DNA from: Caldilineaceae bacterium
GTDB taxonomy: Bacteria > Chloroflexota > Anaerolineae > Caldilineales > Caldilineaceae
Assembly (NCBI GenBank): GCA_020634755.1
Contig: JACKBC010000007.1
Coordinates: 124,001-188,000 of the forward strand
DNA length: 64,000 nt
Reading direction: 5' to 3'
The position numbers and the translations under genes are program-made. Below are positions 1 to 9,133 of the stretch, piece after piece; within the stretch, counting starts at the first letter, position 1, and every line of letters starts with the position of its first letter. The notes under the pieces were generated by a model. The model made no database searches. It saw only the letters and a program-made list of their open reading frames with translations, and was not told where the DNA came from.

Positions 1-2
1 TC

Positions 3-677
3 AAGGTGCGTCAACCGCTGGCCAAGGTGCTGGTTCACGTCAGCGACGGCAAGGCCGAGCTAAGCGACGACCTGATCGAGACGGTGGCTGAGGAGCTGAA
101 CGTTAAGGAGTTCCAGTTTGTGAATGACGCCGGTGCGCTGGTCAGCTATAAAGTGCTGCCCAACAACAAGCTGCTGGGCCCTAAGTTTGGCGCTGAATTT
201 CCACGGGTGCGGGCCGCGCTCGGCGCGCTGGATCCCGACGCGGTGGCGGCGCAGGTCAACGCCGGCGAAGCGGTTACGATTATGCTGGATGATGAGCCGG
301 TGGCGCTCAGCGCCGATGAAGTGCTGGTGCAGTCGGATGCGGCCGAGGGGCTGGTGGTGGCTTCCGAAAAAGGCGTCACCGTGGCCATCGATTCGGTGAT
401 CACGCCCGAGCTGGAGCAGGAAGGGTTGGCGCGCGAGCTGGTGCGCCGCATCCAGCAGCTGCGCAAGGACGCCGGGCTGGAGATCAGCGACCGCATTGCG
501 CTCTACGTGTCCGGGGCCGAGGCTACCAAAGCCGTGGTGGGTGGCTTTAGTGAATATCTGCAAGCCGAAACATTGGCCACGCAGCTCGAAAGCAACGGCG
601 CTGTTCCAGCCGATGCCGCCCAAGCTGAATTCAAGCTGGGCGATGAAGATGTGACGGTGGCGCTGGTCAAGCAGTAA
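3..677 (+). CDS. ileS: Isoleucyl-tRNA synthetase, C-terminal part (5' end outside window)
   Basis: The reading frame is open from the first bases and ends at TAA 675-677, giving about 224 residues of the C-terminus. Catalytic HIGH and KMSKS motifs lie upstream of the window. The segment LEQEGLAREL followed by VRRIQQLRKDAGLEISDRI matches the tRNA-anticodon-binding tail of long (eukaryote-like, DUF5915-containing) IleRS enzymes common in Chloroflexota. The preceding stretch with KLLGPKFG is also typical of this tail. The enzyme charges tRNA-Ile in the cytoplasm. The gene converges on the DUF2442 gene, and the two 3' ends overlap by 11 bp. The identification is by family resemblance of the tail only, because the catalytic core is not visible. 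Confidence 0.9.
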   Translation, partial: KVRQPLAKVLVHVSDGKAELSDDLIETVAEELNVKEFQFVNDAGALVSYKVLPNNKLLGPKFGAEFPRVRAALGALDPDAVAAQVNAGEAVTIMLDDEPVALSADEVLVQSDAAEGLVVASEKGVTVAIDSVITPELEQEGLARELVRRIQQLRKDAGLEISDRIALYVSGAEATKAVVGGFSEYLQAETLATQLESNGAVPADAAQAEFKLGDEDVTVALVKQ

Positions 678-1044
678 GCTGTTCCGTCGTGCGGAGCGCG
701 TGTATCGGGTCAGAGAAGAGTCTGCGGCTTGCATCTGATCCGGTATACGTGCTACGCCGCAACCTCCCAGTCTGGGCCCGCGCCGCCAATGCATCCACAA
801 CGCGTGGCCACTCATGGAGCGTCCAAGGATCAAAATCGGCTTCGTTGGGCCAAACCAAATTATAGGTTTCTTCATCGAGGTGTACTTGGTTGAACAGCGC
901 TAATTCGCGCAGCGGACCATATAATTCACCATAAAGCACCGGTTCAAAATTTACGATCTGCTCCGCACCGTCATCAAAAGCAATTCGCAACGTATAAGGA
1001 GCTACTATTTCAAATTCAATTATATCAACGAGTGGATGCATCAT
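667..1044 (-). CDS. DUF2442 domain protein
   Basis: This 125-residue product has the DUF2442 pattern: an N-terminal HPLVDIIEFEIVAPYTLRIAF strand, then FDDGAEQIVNFEPVL and LDEETYNLVWPNEADFDPWTL, which is the usual end of the domain. DUF2442 proteins are small, of unknown biochemical role, and are usually encoded directly after a DUF4160 protein in a toxin-antitoxin-like pair. That arrangement is seen here: the DUF4160 frame ends one base before this start. I chose ATG at 1044 rather than an earlier in-frame start at 1092, because the earlier start would run through the DUF4160 gene and add 16 residues not found in the family. The C-terminal 45 residues beyond the domain are basic and look unconserved. 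Confidence 0.75.
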   Translation of the reverse strand: MMHPLVDIIEFEIVAPYTLRIAFDDGAEQIVNFEPVLYGELYGPLRELALFNQVHLDEETYNLVWPNEADFDPWTLHEWPRVVDALAARAQTGRLRRSTYTGSDASRRLFSDPIHALRTTEQLTA

Positions 1045-1045
1045 T

Positions 1046-1315
1046 TTACTCCAGCCCATGAACTTTATCTGGTCTACCACCTTGCTGCACAATGTCCCAA
1101 TTCAATTTTAGTTCCTCTTGATGAATCTCTGCCCATGCCTCAACTAATCGTTATTGTCGAACAGGAAGAGCGCCAGCTAATTGACTGACAGGCTCAATAC
1201 CGTACGATGCGCGATATTGTTGATACCGTACATGAAAATGTGGCAAGTGGTGCTGGACATTCTCTTCTAAGTAGATGCTAATAATGATTCCATAGAACCG
1301 CGATATTTCTGGCAT
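1046..1315 (-). pseudogene. DUF4160 protein gene broken by in-frame TAA at codon 55
   Basis: Reading the minus strand from ATG 1315 gives MPEISRFYGIIISIYLEEN, then HHLPHFHVRY, which is the DUF4160 signature (a small protein with a PPHFH-type motif). Codon 55 (1153-1151) is TAA, in place of the Ala codon usual in the RRALRLV motif. The same frame then continues RLVEAWAEIHQEELKLNWDI to a second stop at 1048-1046, the normal DUF4160 end. Without the stop the product would be 89 residues, the usual family length. The downstream DUF2442 gene begins one base after the final stop, so the pair was once a coupled operon. The stop could be a real loss-of-function mutation or a sequencing error, since only one base (T for G in GCA-like contexts) need differ. 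Confidence 0.7.
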
Positions 1316-1832
1316 GACAAAAATTCTGGACTATCTATTCTGCGCGTAAATCAATTCATAGAGATTGCTTTTTAAGCGGCTTATAAAAATGCAGGAAAAG
1401 TATACCATGAATTGCTTATATTGTGCCCCCCAATTTGGCGCCATTAAAGCTATTCCCAAAAGGGAAGCCGATGCAACGGATAAATGATTTTAGAGGCGCT
1501 GTGTAAACCGTGTTGTAATGAATTCGTAACATGTTCTTTCTCCGTTTTAAGCTATACTTTTCTTGCATCGTACTTCTCTCCGCTGGCCTGACATACAGGT
1601 TCCCGAATCACGCTTGACCCAAGCTTCACCCCCTTTTGCTGTTCTTGCGCGCTGTTCTTATCGAGACTGTAGACAAAAATTGTGCAGTGGCAAGACGGGC
1701 GCCATAGGCGGTGCATGTACCATCATCTCCTGTCGCTGGGGATTCCGCCGTCCATTACGCCCCTACGATTAGCGCACCTTTATCTCTTTTATCTATTAGA
1801 CCAGACATTGTCATTTCGCGGAGTGAATATAG
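1316..1832. other. Intergenic stretch with no gene recognised
   Basis: This roughly 515-bp stretch separates the divergently transcribed DUF4160 remnant and the first DUF4185 gene. Short open frames at 1563-1772 and 1682-2008 have no ribosome binding site, no recognisable domain and overlap the real gene, so they are not called. A possible -10-like TATACT lies near 1553 and a T-rich tract precedes it, so promoters for the DUF4185 gene are likely here, but I cannot place a convincing -35 at standard spacing. Confidence 0.4.
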
Positions 1833-4800
1833 ATGCATATGCGGTTGGTGAAATTCCTCTTGGGCCTTGGCGCCCTTCTGCTCCTGGTGTTCGTACCTGT
1901 TCCAGCGACTGTACAAATTGTATATGGCGCCGGCGCGCCGCCCACGGTTGCCGTTACCGCACCGGGGCAGGCGGCCACCTTTACGGTGGGCGCTTCGATT
2001 ACGCTTGAAGCCGCCACTACAGACGGCGACAACGATGTCCAGCAAGTTGAATTCTACGTAGACGGCGCCCAGCGGTACACAGATAGCAGCGCGCCTTGGC
2101 GCTATGTGTGGACCGGCGCCGAGCTGGGCGCGCACATCATCACCGCGGTGGCTGTGGATCAAACGGGTAATCGCACCACTGCTGCCGCGGTGGATGTGGC
2201 CGTGTTGCGTCAACAGGGCGCCGATGAGCCCTATCCACCCAGCCCGCTGATTCTGGGGCTGCATTGGGCGCCCACCTCTTCCATCGAGCGCTACGCCGGT
2301 GACAGCGACAATTGGACGCTCACTTGGGCCGACGATGGCCAACTCTATTCGGGATATGGCGACGGGCGCGGCTGGGAGCCCAAAGTGGAAGAGAAGCTGA
2401 GCATGGGCTATGTGGCGGTCAGCGGCAACCCAGGCGCCATCAGCGGCGTCAATGTGCGCTCGCCCGACGAGCAGCCGTATGGCGGCGGCGCTAACGGCAT
2501 CAAGGCCAGCGGCATGTTGATGGTGGACAATGTGCTCTACATGTGGGCGCGCAACGTGGTCTACAAAGGCAATGGCTGCAAGCTGGCGTGGTCCACCAAC
2601 CATGCGCAGAACTGGACGTGGAGCGACTGGGATTTTCCCGATTTTGGCTATTGCGCGTTTATCAACTTTGGCCAAAATTATGCCGGCGCACGCGATGGCT
2701 ATGTCTATATGGTGACGCCCAATGGCCCCAGCGCCTACAATGCGTATGATGACTTTGTGTTGACGCGCGTGCCCAAAGCGCAGATCCGCAACCGCAGCGC
2801 CTATGAATTCTTTCAATATCGCGATGCGCAAAATAACCCCGTGTGGACCACCAACATAAGCCAGCGCGGTGCTGTTTTCCGCACCGTCAACAAAACGGCG
2901 GGGCGTTCGGGAATGACCTACAACGCCGCGTTGGGGCGCTACATTTGGTGGCAGGCCATTAACCTAAAGGCGTATGATGAACGCTATGAGGGCGGCTTTG
3001 GCATTTATGACGCGCCAGAACCGTGGGGGCCATGGACCACCGTCTACAAAACGCCGCTGTGGGATCATGCGCCGGGCGCATTGGGCCAATTCCCCACCAA
3101 ATGGATGAGCAGCGATGGCCGCACCATGTATCTGGCGTCGGATGCCAACGACGGCCTTTCGATTCGGCGCGTCACGCTGGAGACGTTTGACGCCCTGCTG
3201 CCGGGCAACCCACCGGCGCCCACGGCCACACCCACGAGCACCGTTCCAGCAGCTGACCCCACACCTACGCCCACCAGCAGTGGCTATGCGCCGGCCGCGT
3301 GTGGCGGCGATTCCTACTATCTGGAACAGAATGGTCAACTGGTGATTGAGGCCGAAGAGTATGCGGCGCGGCTATCGGGCAGCGGCAGTGCATCCAACCA
3401 CCAGTGGCAGCCGGTGACAAATTACGCCGGTTATGCGGCGGCGGCGGCCATGCAAGCGCTGCCCAATAGCGATGTCAACACCCGCTTGGATGTCAACGGC
3501 GCCCAGCTCCAATATGCCATTGAGTTTCAACATGCCGGCCTCTATTACGTAGCCGTGCGCGGCCACGCGCCCACCGATTCGGACCCGGACCGCAGCGACT
3601 CCTTGCATGTGGGGCTCAACGGTGTGCCCGTGACCACCCAAAGCGGCGCCGGCTTAACCGGCTATCAGAACGTCAACGGCTTTTCGTGGCAGACTGGGGC
3701 AAACGGTGGCCAGCCCACCGTGGTCAACATCCCTGCGGCGGGGCGCCATACGCTGAACCTGTGGATGCGCGAAGATGGTGTGGTGGTCGATCGCATCTGG
3801 CTCTCCAGCGCGCCGGTGGTTGCCAACAATGACGCAAGCATTGGCCCGGCCGCCGCCAGTTGCGTATCGAACAGCGTCACGGCTACGCCCACTACCGCGC
3901 CCACCACTGCGCCCACCGCCACCCCAACGCCAACTCAGACGTTGACTCAGACGCCGGTGGACCCGCCAACGACCACTGCAACGGCTACTGCAACGGCTAC
4001 TGCGGTGACGACGCACGCGCCGACGCTGACCGCGACCTCTACGCCTACGCCTGTTGATACACCAACTGCAACAGCCACGTCAACCGCTGTGCCACCGACG
4101 CCAACCGCCGCGCCCACCAACACACCAACGTATACGCCCCTGCCGGCCAGTACACCGACTGCAACACCAGTTCATACGCCCACGCGCATACTGACCAGCA
4201 CACCGACCCATACACCAACCAACACGCCGGGCGCCCCAGCCATCTCCTGCGGCACTGTGGACAGCTACTATGTAATGCAGCCTGGCGGTGTGGTAATGGA
4301 AGCTGAGCACGCGCAAGCCAGCGCCGGTACCGGCAGCGCGGCCGGGCACAACTGGCAGTTGGCCATCAGTTACGGAGGATACGCGGGCAGCGGCGCCATG
4401 GTGGCTTTGCCTAATAGCGATTTGAACACGCGTTTGGGCGCCAACGGTCCCGGCTTGCATTGGCCGGTGGAATTTACGCAAGCGGGTGATTACTATCTCT
4501 ACGTGCGCGGCTATGCACCGGCTGAATATAATCCCGACCGCAGCGACTCGCTCCATGCCGGGCTCGACGGCGTGGCGGTGACGACCAGCTCCGGCACCGG
4601 TCTGACCGGTTTCCAGGCCGTGGATGGTTTTTCGTGGCAAAGCCATGCCAATGGCGACAGCCCAGCCGTGTTGCACGTTGCCACGCCCGGCCGCCACACC
4701 GTCACCGTTTGGATGCGTGAGGATGGGGTGGTGGTGGACCGCGTGTGGCTCACCGCCGCGGCTGGCGCCATTGCCAATAATGATGTGAGCAGCGGCCCCG

Positions 4801-5810
4801 CGGCAACAGACTGTACGGCTGATGGTCTACCCACGCCCACCGCCCCTGCTACGGCGGTGGCGACGGCCACGCCCACACCCAACCCAACCTTTACCGCTAC
4901 CAGTACAGCTACCGCTACCAGCACAGCTACACCAACCAGCACATCGGTGAATACGGCTACACCAACCGCCACGGATACGGTTATCGCGACGGCCACGCCA
5001 ACCGCCACGGCCACCAATTCGCCGGAGACGCCGACGGCCACACCGACCTTGGCACCAACCTTTACCCCTACGTTTATCTCTACCAGCACCGCTACATCCA
5101 CGGCAACGGCTACTGCCACCAACACATCGGTGAACACGGCTACATCCACCGCCACCTCCATGGTTATATCCACGGCGACGGCTACATCCACGGCCACATC
5201 CACAGCGACGGCTACATCCACCGCTGTGCCAACCAGCACGCCCACCGCCCCAGCCACACCGACCAATACGCCCGGCGCGGTCAGCCCGCAAGTGGTGAGC
5301 GTGCAGGTTGCCAATGGCAGCGATGACGTTGAAGAACAGAATGGCCAGGTGAACCTGAACAGCGGCGACTTGGAAATGGCTGAAAACAAGAATGCACCCC
5401 AGCTGGTGGGCATTCGCTTTAGCGGCCTTCACATTCCTGCGGGCGCGACGATTCTGGAAGCCCACATTGAATTTGTGGCCGATTCAAACCAAAGCGATAG
5501 TGCAGCGTTGGTTATCGTTGCCGAAGCTGCCGGCAATTCGGCAACGTTCAGCGGCAGCAATAACCTTTCCCAGCGCAGCTTTACAAACGCCCGGGTCGAC
5601 TGGGGCGGCATTGCTGCATGGTCGGCGGGCCAGCTGTACCAAACGCCCAACTTGGCGCCCGTGGTCCAAGAGCTGGTTAACCGCAGTGACTGGAACAGCG
5701 GCAACGCCGCCACCTTTATGATCTCCGGCCGCGGGAAGCGCGCCGCCAAATCATATAACAACAGCAGCAGCCAGGCCCCTCGCCTAGTGGTGGAATTTGT
5801 GATTGAGTAA
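1833..5810 (+). CDS. Secreted multidomain protein: Ig-like, DUF4185, two carbohydrate-binding-like modules, DNRLRE-like C-terminus
   Basis: The 1325-residue product begins with a signal peptide (basic MHMRLVK, then LLGLGALLLLVFVPV) with likely cleavage near residue 33. Domains in order: Ig-like fold about 35-125 (VEFYVDGAQ, AVAVDQTGN); DUF4185 beta-propeller-like region about 130-460 (SDNWTLTWADDGQLYSGYGD, SPDEQPYGGG); a jelly-roll module about 490-660 resembling the GH115 C-terminal/CBM6-like domains (VIEAEEYAA, LWMREDGVVVDRIWL); a Thr/Pro linker; a second copy of that module about 805-985; a longer Thr/Pro/Ala linker about 990-1145; and a terminal DNRLRE-like domain (FSGLHIPAGATILEAHIEF). 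It is probably an extracellular glycan-binding or glycan-processing protein. No catalytic residue can be assigned. The next gene is a close paralogue lacking the last domain. The linkers are made of short tandem codon repeats and are likely length-variable. Confidence 0.75.
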   Translation: MHMRLVKFLLGLGALLLLVFVPVPATVQIVYGAGAPPTVAVTAPGQAATFTVGASITLEAATTDGDNDVQQVEFYVDGAQRYTDSSAPWRYVWTGAELGAHIITAVAVDQTGNRTTAAAVDVAVLRQQGADEPYPPSPLILGLHWAPTSSIERYAGDSDNWTLTWADDGQLYSGYGDGRGWEPKVEEKLSMGYVAVSGNPGAISGVNVRSPDEQPYGGGANGIKASGMLMVDNVLYMWARNVVYKGNGCKLAWSTNHAQNWTWSDWDFPDFGYCAFINFGQNYAGARDGYVYMVTPNGPSAYNAYDDFVLTRVPKAQIRNRSAYEFFQYRDAQNNPVWTTNISQRGAVFRTVNKTAGRSGMTYNAALGRYIWWQAINLKAYDERYEGGFGIYDAPEPWGPWTTVYKTPLWDHAPGALGQFPTKWMSSDGRTMYLASDANDGLSIRRVTLETFDALLPGNPPAPTATPTSTVPAADPTPTPTSSGYAPAACGGDSYYLEQNGQLVIEAEEYAARLSGSGSASNHQWQPVTNYAGYAAAAAMQALPNSDVNTRLDVNGAQLQYAIEFQHAGLYYVAVRGHAPTDSDPDRSDSLHVGLNGVPVTTQSGAGLTGYQNVNGFSWQTGANGGQPTVVNIPAAGRHTLNLWMREDGVVVDRIWLSSAPVVANNDASIGPAAASCVSNSVTATPTTAPTTAPTATPTPTQTLTQTPVDPPTTTATATATATAVTTHAPTLTATSTPTPVDTPTATATSTAVPPTPTAAPTNTPTYTPLPASTPTATPVHTPTRILTSTPTHTPTNTPGAPAISCGTVDSYYVMQPGGVVMEAEHAQASAGTGSAAGHNWQLAISYGGYAGSGAMVALPNSDLNTRLGANGPGLHWPVEFTQAGDYYLYVRGYAPAEYNPDRSDSLHAGLDGVAVTTSSGTGLTGFQAVDGFSWQSHANGDSPAVLHVATPGRHTVTVWMREDGVVVDRVWLTAAAGAIANNDVSSGPAATDCTADGLPTPTAPATAVATATPTPNPTFTATSTATATSTATPTSTSVNTATPTATDTVIATATPTATATNSPETPTATPTLAPTFTPTFISTSTATSTATATATNTSVNTATSTATSMVISTATATSTATSTATATSTAVPTSTPTAPATPTNTPGAVSPQVVSVQVANGSDDVEEQNGQVNLNSGDLEMAENKNAPQLVGIRFSGLHIPAGATILEAHIEFVADSNQSDSAALVIVAEAAGNSATFSGSNNLSQRSFTNARVDWGGIAAWSAGQLYQTPNLAPVVQELVNRSDWNSGNAATFMISGRGKRAAKSYNNSSSQAPRLVVEFVIE

Positions 5811-5928
5811 GTATGTTATGCATATCCCTTGCATAAAGTAGGCCATATGGCGTATGGGCGGCGCCACTCAATTATAGTAGGCTCCCTTTACAGTGATACG
5901 ACTTGATTGATGCAAGGGACCCGATGCT

Positions 5929-8817
5929 ATGAGATCACAGCGCACCTTATTCGTTTTATTCCCTCTTTTTGTCTTCCTCGGCGGGTTGACGTCAATGGCC
6001 GGCCGCGCCGCCACGCCCCCCATTGTCACATTGGTGAGCCCCACACAGACCGCCATCTATACCGTGGGCGATCTGATTGCGCTGGAGGCTGCCGTGGTGG
6101 ATGCAGAGAACGCCATCGCGCGCGTTGAATTTTATATCGACAATGCGCTGCTGGGCGTCCGCATAGAGCCGCCTTGGCAGCTGAGTTGGACCAGTGCCCA
6201 AGCCGGTGCGCATCAGGTGCAAGCAATCGCCATCGATGCCTTGGGGAACCGTACCGCATCCCCCGCTGTGGACTTTGTGGTGCTGCGGCGTCAAACCGCT
6301 GATGAACCCTATCCACCCAGCCCGCTGATCCTGGATCTGCATTGGTCTCCCGTCTCTACCATTGAACAATTTGCCCAGGACAGTGACAACTGGACGCTCA
6401 CTTGGGCCGACGATGATCGGCTCTACACGGGCTATGGTGATGGACGTGGCTGGGAGCCCAAAATTGAGCAGAAAGTGAGCATGGGCTATGTGGCCATTGC
6501 GGGTGCGCCGGGCAATATGCGCGGCGTCAATGTGCGCTCGCCCGATGAGCAGCCATATGGCGCCGGCGCCGAAGGACGCAAGGCCAGCGGCATGCTCATG
6601 GTGGACGGCGTGCTCTACATGTGGGCGCGCAACGTGGCCGCCCGCGGACAGGGCTGTCAGCTGGCTTGGTCCACCGACCACGCCCAAAACTGGCAGTGGA
6701 GCAGCTGGCTCTTTCCGAACTTTGGCTATTGCGCGTTTGTAAACTTTGGTCCCAACTATGCCGGCGCGCGCGATGGATATGTCTATATGGTGACGCCAGA
6801 TGGCCCCAGCGCCTATGTGGCTTATCCAAGCTTTGTGCTGACGCGCGTCCCCAAAGCGCAAATTGCCAACCGCGCCGCCTATGAATTCTTGCAAGCGCGC
6901 GATGCGCAGAACAACCCCATCTGGACGGCGGACATGAATCAGCGCGGCGCGGTGTTTACCACGGTGGGCAAAAAGGCGGGCCGCTCCAGCATGAGCTACA
7001 ACGCCGCGCTGGGGCGCTATATCTGGTGGCAGGGCATCAATGAAGCGGCGGCCGATGAACGCTTTGGCGGCGGCTTTGGCATCTACGATGCGCCCGAGCC
7101 GTGGGGGCCGTGGACAACGGTCTACTACACTGCGCTGTGGGATTATCCGCCCGGCGTGCTGGGCAGCTTCCCCACCAAGTGGATGCGTGCAGACGGCCGC
7201 GCCATGTATCTGGTTTCGGATGCCAACGACAGCTTTGCCGTGCGGGGCGTTACGCTGACCACGTTTCATGCGCTGCTGCCGGGAAATCCGCCGCCCACGG
7301 CCACAGAGGCGCCCACCGCTGTGGCCACGCTGCCAACGCCATCAGCCCCGCCAATGCCCGCCACGCCGCTGGCGCCCTGCGCCGGCGATGCCTACTATTT
7401 GGCGCAGGATGGCCAGGTGATTATAGAAGCCGAAGCATATGCAGCGCGCGCGGCGGGTGGCGGCAATGCGGCGGCGCACAGTTGGGAGCCGGTCACAGCC
7501 TATGGGTCCTACTCGGGCGCCAGCGCCATGCAGGCGCTGCCCAATTTGGACGTGAACACTCGGCTGGATACCGGTGGCCCCGAGCTGCAATACAGCATCA
7601 AGTTTGGGCAGGCGGGCGACTATTACGTGGCCGTGCGCGGCTTGGCGCCCGCCGATGGCGACGCCGGCCGCAACGATTCCATCCACCTGGGGCTAAACGG
7701 CGTTCCCATCACCACGCAAGGCGGCACGGGATTAACCGGCTTTGCCGCCTATGGCGCCTATTCTTGGCAGAAGATGGCCAATGGCGCGCCCGTAATCGTG
7801 CATATCCCCGCGGCCGGTTTTTATACGCTCAACTTGTGGATGCGTGAAGATGGTGTGGTGGTGGATAAACTATGGCTCTCCATGGATGCCAATGCCGTAT
7901 CCAATGGCGATGCCAACCCAGGCCCTCCTGCCCCAAGCTGCATTTCGGTCAACGCAACGGACACACCGTTGCCCATGCCCACACAAGCAGCCACCACGGT
8001 CCCAACCAGCACAGTCCCATCCAGCACGCCTACAATTCTACCAGCGCCTACAGCTACATTCACGGCCATGCCGACATTTACACATACATCTACGCCCACT
8101 GCAACGTCAACACCCACGTCTACGCCTACATTCACACATACACCCACGTCTACGCCTACAGTCACGTTTACTTTTACACCCACGCCCACCACCAGTAACA
8201 CTAGCACGCCGACCAAGGTCGCGGCGGCGTGCGGCGACGCAACCAGCTTTTTCCAAGCAGGGGTCAGCGGCGTAATCATGGAGGCTGAGCATGCGCAATC
8301 GATGCTCGACGGCCAGGGCAGCGCCGCGGGACATCACTGGCAGCGCAGTAACGATTATGCGGGCTATGCGGGTGCGGGGGCCATGATTGCGCTGCCCAAT
8401 AGCGATCTGAATACGCGGCTGGAAACCAATGGCCCCGCCCTGACCTGGCGCGTGAACTTTGCCCAGGCGGGTGACTACTATGTGTATGTGCGCGGGCTGG
8501 CCCCTGCCGATGGGGACCCCGATCGCAACGACTCCATGCACGTGGGACTCAACGGCATGGCCGTCACCACGGCCAGCGGCACGGGGCTGACTGGCTATCA
8601 AACAGTCGATGGTTTCTCCTGGCAAAGTCGTGCTAATGGCGGAGCGCCCACAGTGCTGCACGTTCCAACGCCGGGCCGCCATACGGTCCACCTGTGGATG
8701 CGCGAGGATGGTGTGGTGGCGGACAAGCTGTGGCTGTCCATGACGGCTGGCGCCATTGCCGATGGCGATACAAGCATGGGCCCGGCAGAGAGTGCTTGTG
8801 GAACCGATGGCGGATAA
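5929..8817 (+). CDS. Secreted DUF4185 protein with two carbohydrate-binding-like modules (paralogue of the preceding gene)
   Basis: The 962-residue product starts MRSQRTLFVLFPLFVFLGGL, a clear signal peptide with cleavage near residue 27. It repeats the architecture of the preceding protein: Ig-like domain about 35-125, DUF4185 about 130-450, a jelly-roll carbohydrate-binding-like module about 480-655, a Thr/Pro linker about 680-760 and a second module about 770-955, after which it stops. The DNRLRE-like C-terminal domain of the neighbour is missing. Long runs are nearly identical to the neighbour (SDNWTLTWADD, NVRSPDEQPYG, LWMREDGVV), indicating tandem duplication with later divergence. The gap between the genes is only about 118 bp, so they may be co-transcribed. 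Exported, probably cell-surface or extracellular; the substrate is unknown. Internal repeats within and between the two genes make this locus prone to recombination. Confidence 0.75.
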   Translation: MRSQRTLFVLFPLFVFLGGLTSMAGRAATPPIVTLVSPTQTAIYTVGDLIALEAAVVDAENAIARVEFYIDNALLGVRIEPPWQLSWTSAQAGAHQVQAIAIDALGNRTASPAVDFVVLRRQTADEPYPPSPLILDLHWSPVSTIEQFAQDSDNWTLTWADDDRLYTGYGDGRGWEPKIEQKVSMGYVAIAGAPGNMRGVNVRSPDEQPYGAGAEGRKASGMLMVDGVLYMWARNVAARGQGCQLAWSTDHAQNWQWSSWLFPNFGYCAFVNFGPNYAGARDGYVYMVTPDGPSAYVAYPSFVLTRVPKAQIANRAAYEFLQARDAQNNPIWTADMNQRGAVFTTVGKKAGRSSMSYNAALGRYIWWQGINEAAADERFGGGFGIYDAPEPWGPWTTVYYTALWDYPPGVLGSFPTKWMRADGRAMYLVSDANDSFAVRGVTLTTFHALLPGNPPPTATEAPTAVATLPTPSAPPMPATPLAPCAGDAYYLAQDGQVIIEAEAYAARAAGGGNAAAHSWEPVTAYGSYSGASAMQALPNLDVNTRLDTGGPELQYSIKFGQAGDYYVAVRGLAPADGDAGRNDSIHLGLNGVPITTQGGTGLTGFAAYGAYSWQKMANGAPVIVHIPAAGFYTLNLWMREDGVVVDKLWLSMDANAVSNGDANPGPPAPSCISVNATDTPLPMPTQAATTVPTSTVPSSTPTILPAPTATFTAMPTFTHTSTPTATSTPTSTPTFTHTPTSTPTVTFTFTPTPTTSNTSTPTKVAAACGDATSFFQAGVSGVIMEAEHAQSMLDGQGSAAGHHWQRSNDYAGYAGAGAMIALPNSDLNTRLETNGPALTWRVNFAQAGDYYVYVRGLAPADGDPDRNDSMHVGLNGMAVTTASGTGLTGYQTVDGFSWQSRANGGAPTVLHVPTPGRHTVHLWMREDGVVADKLWLSMTAGAIADGDTSMGPAESACGTDGG

Positions 8818-8877
8818 TACGCTGCTTACGTAGCGCCTGCGGATGGCCAAGCGTGAATCCGTTCGCCTGCGATACAA

Positions 8878-8904
8878 TTTTAGTCAAGGCTTGCGTAAGT
8901 CCTG
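8878..8904 (+). repeat. 27-bp interspersed repeat, copy 1
   Basis: A 27-base string containing TCAAGGCTTGCGTAAGTCC is repeated without change at 63000-63026, more than 54 kb away. Its core GGCTTGCGTAAG recurs in an inverted repeat at 42005-42098. All three sites are intergenic. The copy here lies just after the second DUF4185 gene and before the ykkC riboswitch. It may be the end of a mobile element or a short palindromic-repeat relic; no transposase is nearby. Confidence 0.6.
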
Positions 8905-8971
8905 TAATAGCCAAAAGCGGCTTGTGGAGCTATAATAACATGCACAACTACATACGCTTTCGTCAACTAAA

Positions 8972-9085
8972 AGGTGGCTAGGGTTCCGCCATGCATTCTG
9001 TTTAGGTAATGGGTCTGGTCCAAGCGCCACATAACCGCTGTGCGGTGAGCATCTAGAAGGGTAAAAGCCTTGGGGGGTGAAGTTG
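8972..9085 (+). promoter_or_regulatory. ykkC-family riboswitch (ligand class unresolved)
   Basis: The leader of the transporter gene carries the conserved ykkC blocks in the right order and spacing. CTAGGGTTCCG is at 8978-8988, TCTGGTCC at 9014-9021, and GGGTAAAAGCC at 9059-9069 followed by a G-rich GGGGGGTGA segment. The known consensus has CUAGGGUUCCG, then CUGGUCC, then GGGAUAAAAGCC with a GGGAGA-like tail. The family includes guanidine-I, ppGpp, PRPP and nucleotide-diphosphate sensing variants that differ at few positions; I cannot assign the ligand by eye. It ends about 48 bases before the start codon of a DMT-family transporter, consistent with control of export by a small metabolite. 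A clear intrinsic terminator was not identified, so control may be translational. Confidence 0.72.
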
Positions 9086-9133
9086 GCTGATTTATCGTGC
9101 CCGTAACCCGTCAAGCAACCTGGAGGTGCTCAC

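Noticed and set aside
1563..2008. Short ORFs in the gap before the first DUF4185 gene
   Set aside because: They have no ribosome binding sites, atypical composition, and overlap the real signal-peptide-encoding start.
4511..5413. A 300-residue minus-strand ORF rich in Val-Ala-Val-Asp repeats across the Thr/Pro linker
   Set aside because: It is the antisense shadow of the tandem ACC/GCC/ACG codons of the linker; it has no ribosome binding site or domain and lies wholly inside the well-supported DUF4185 gene.
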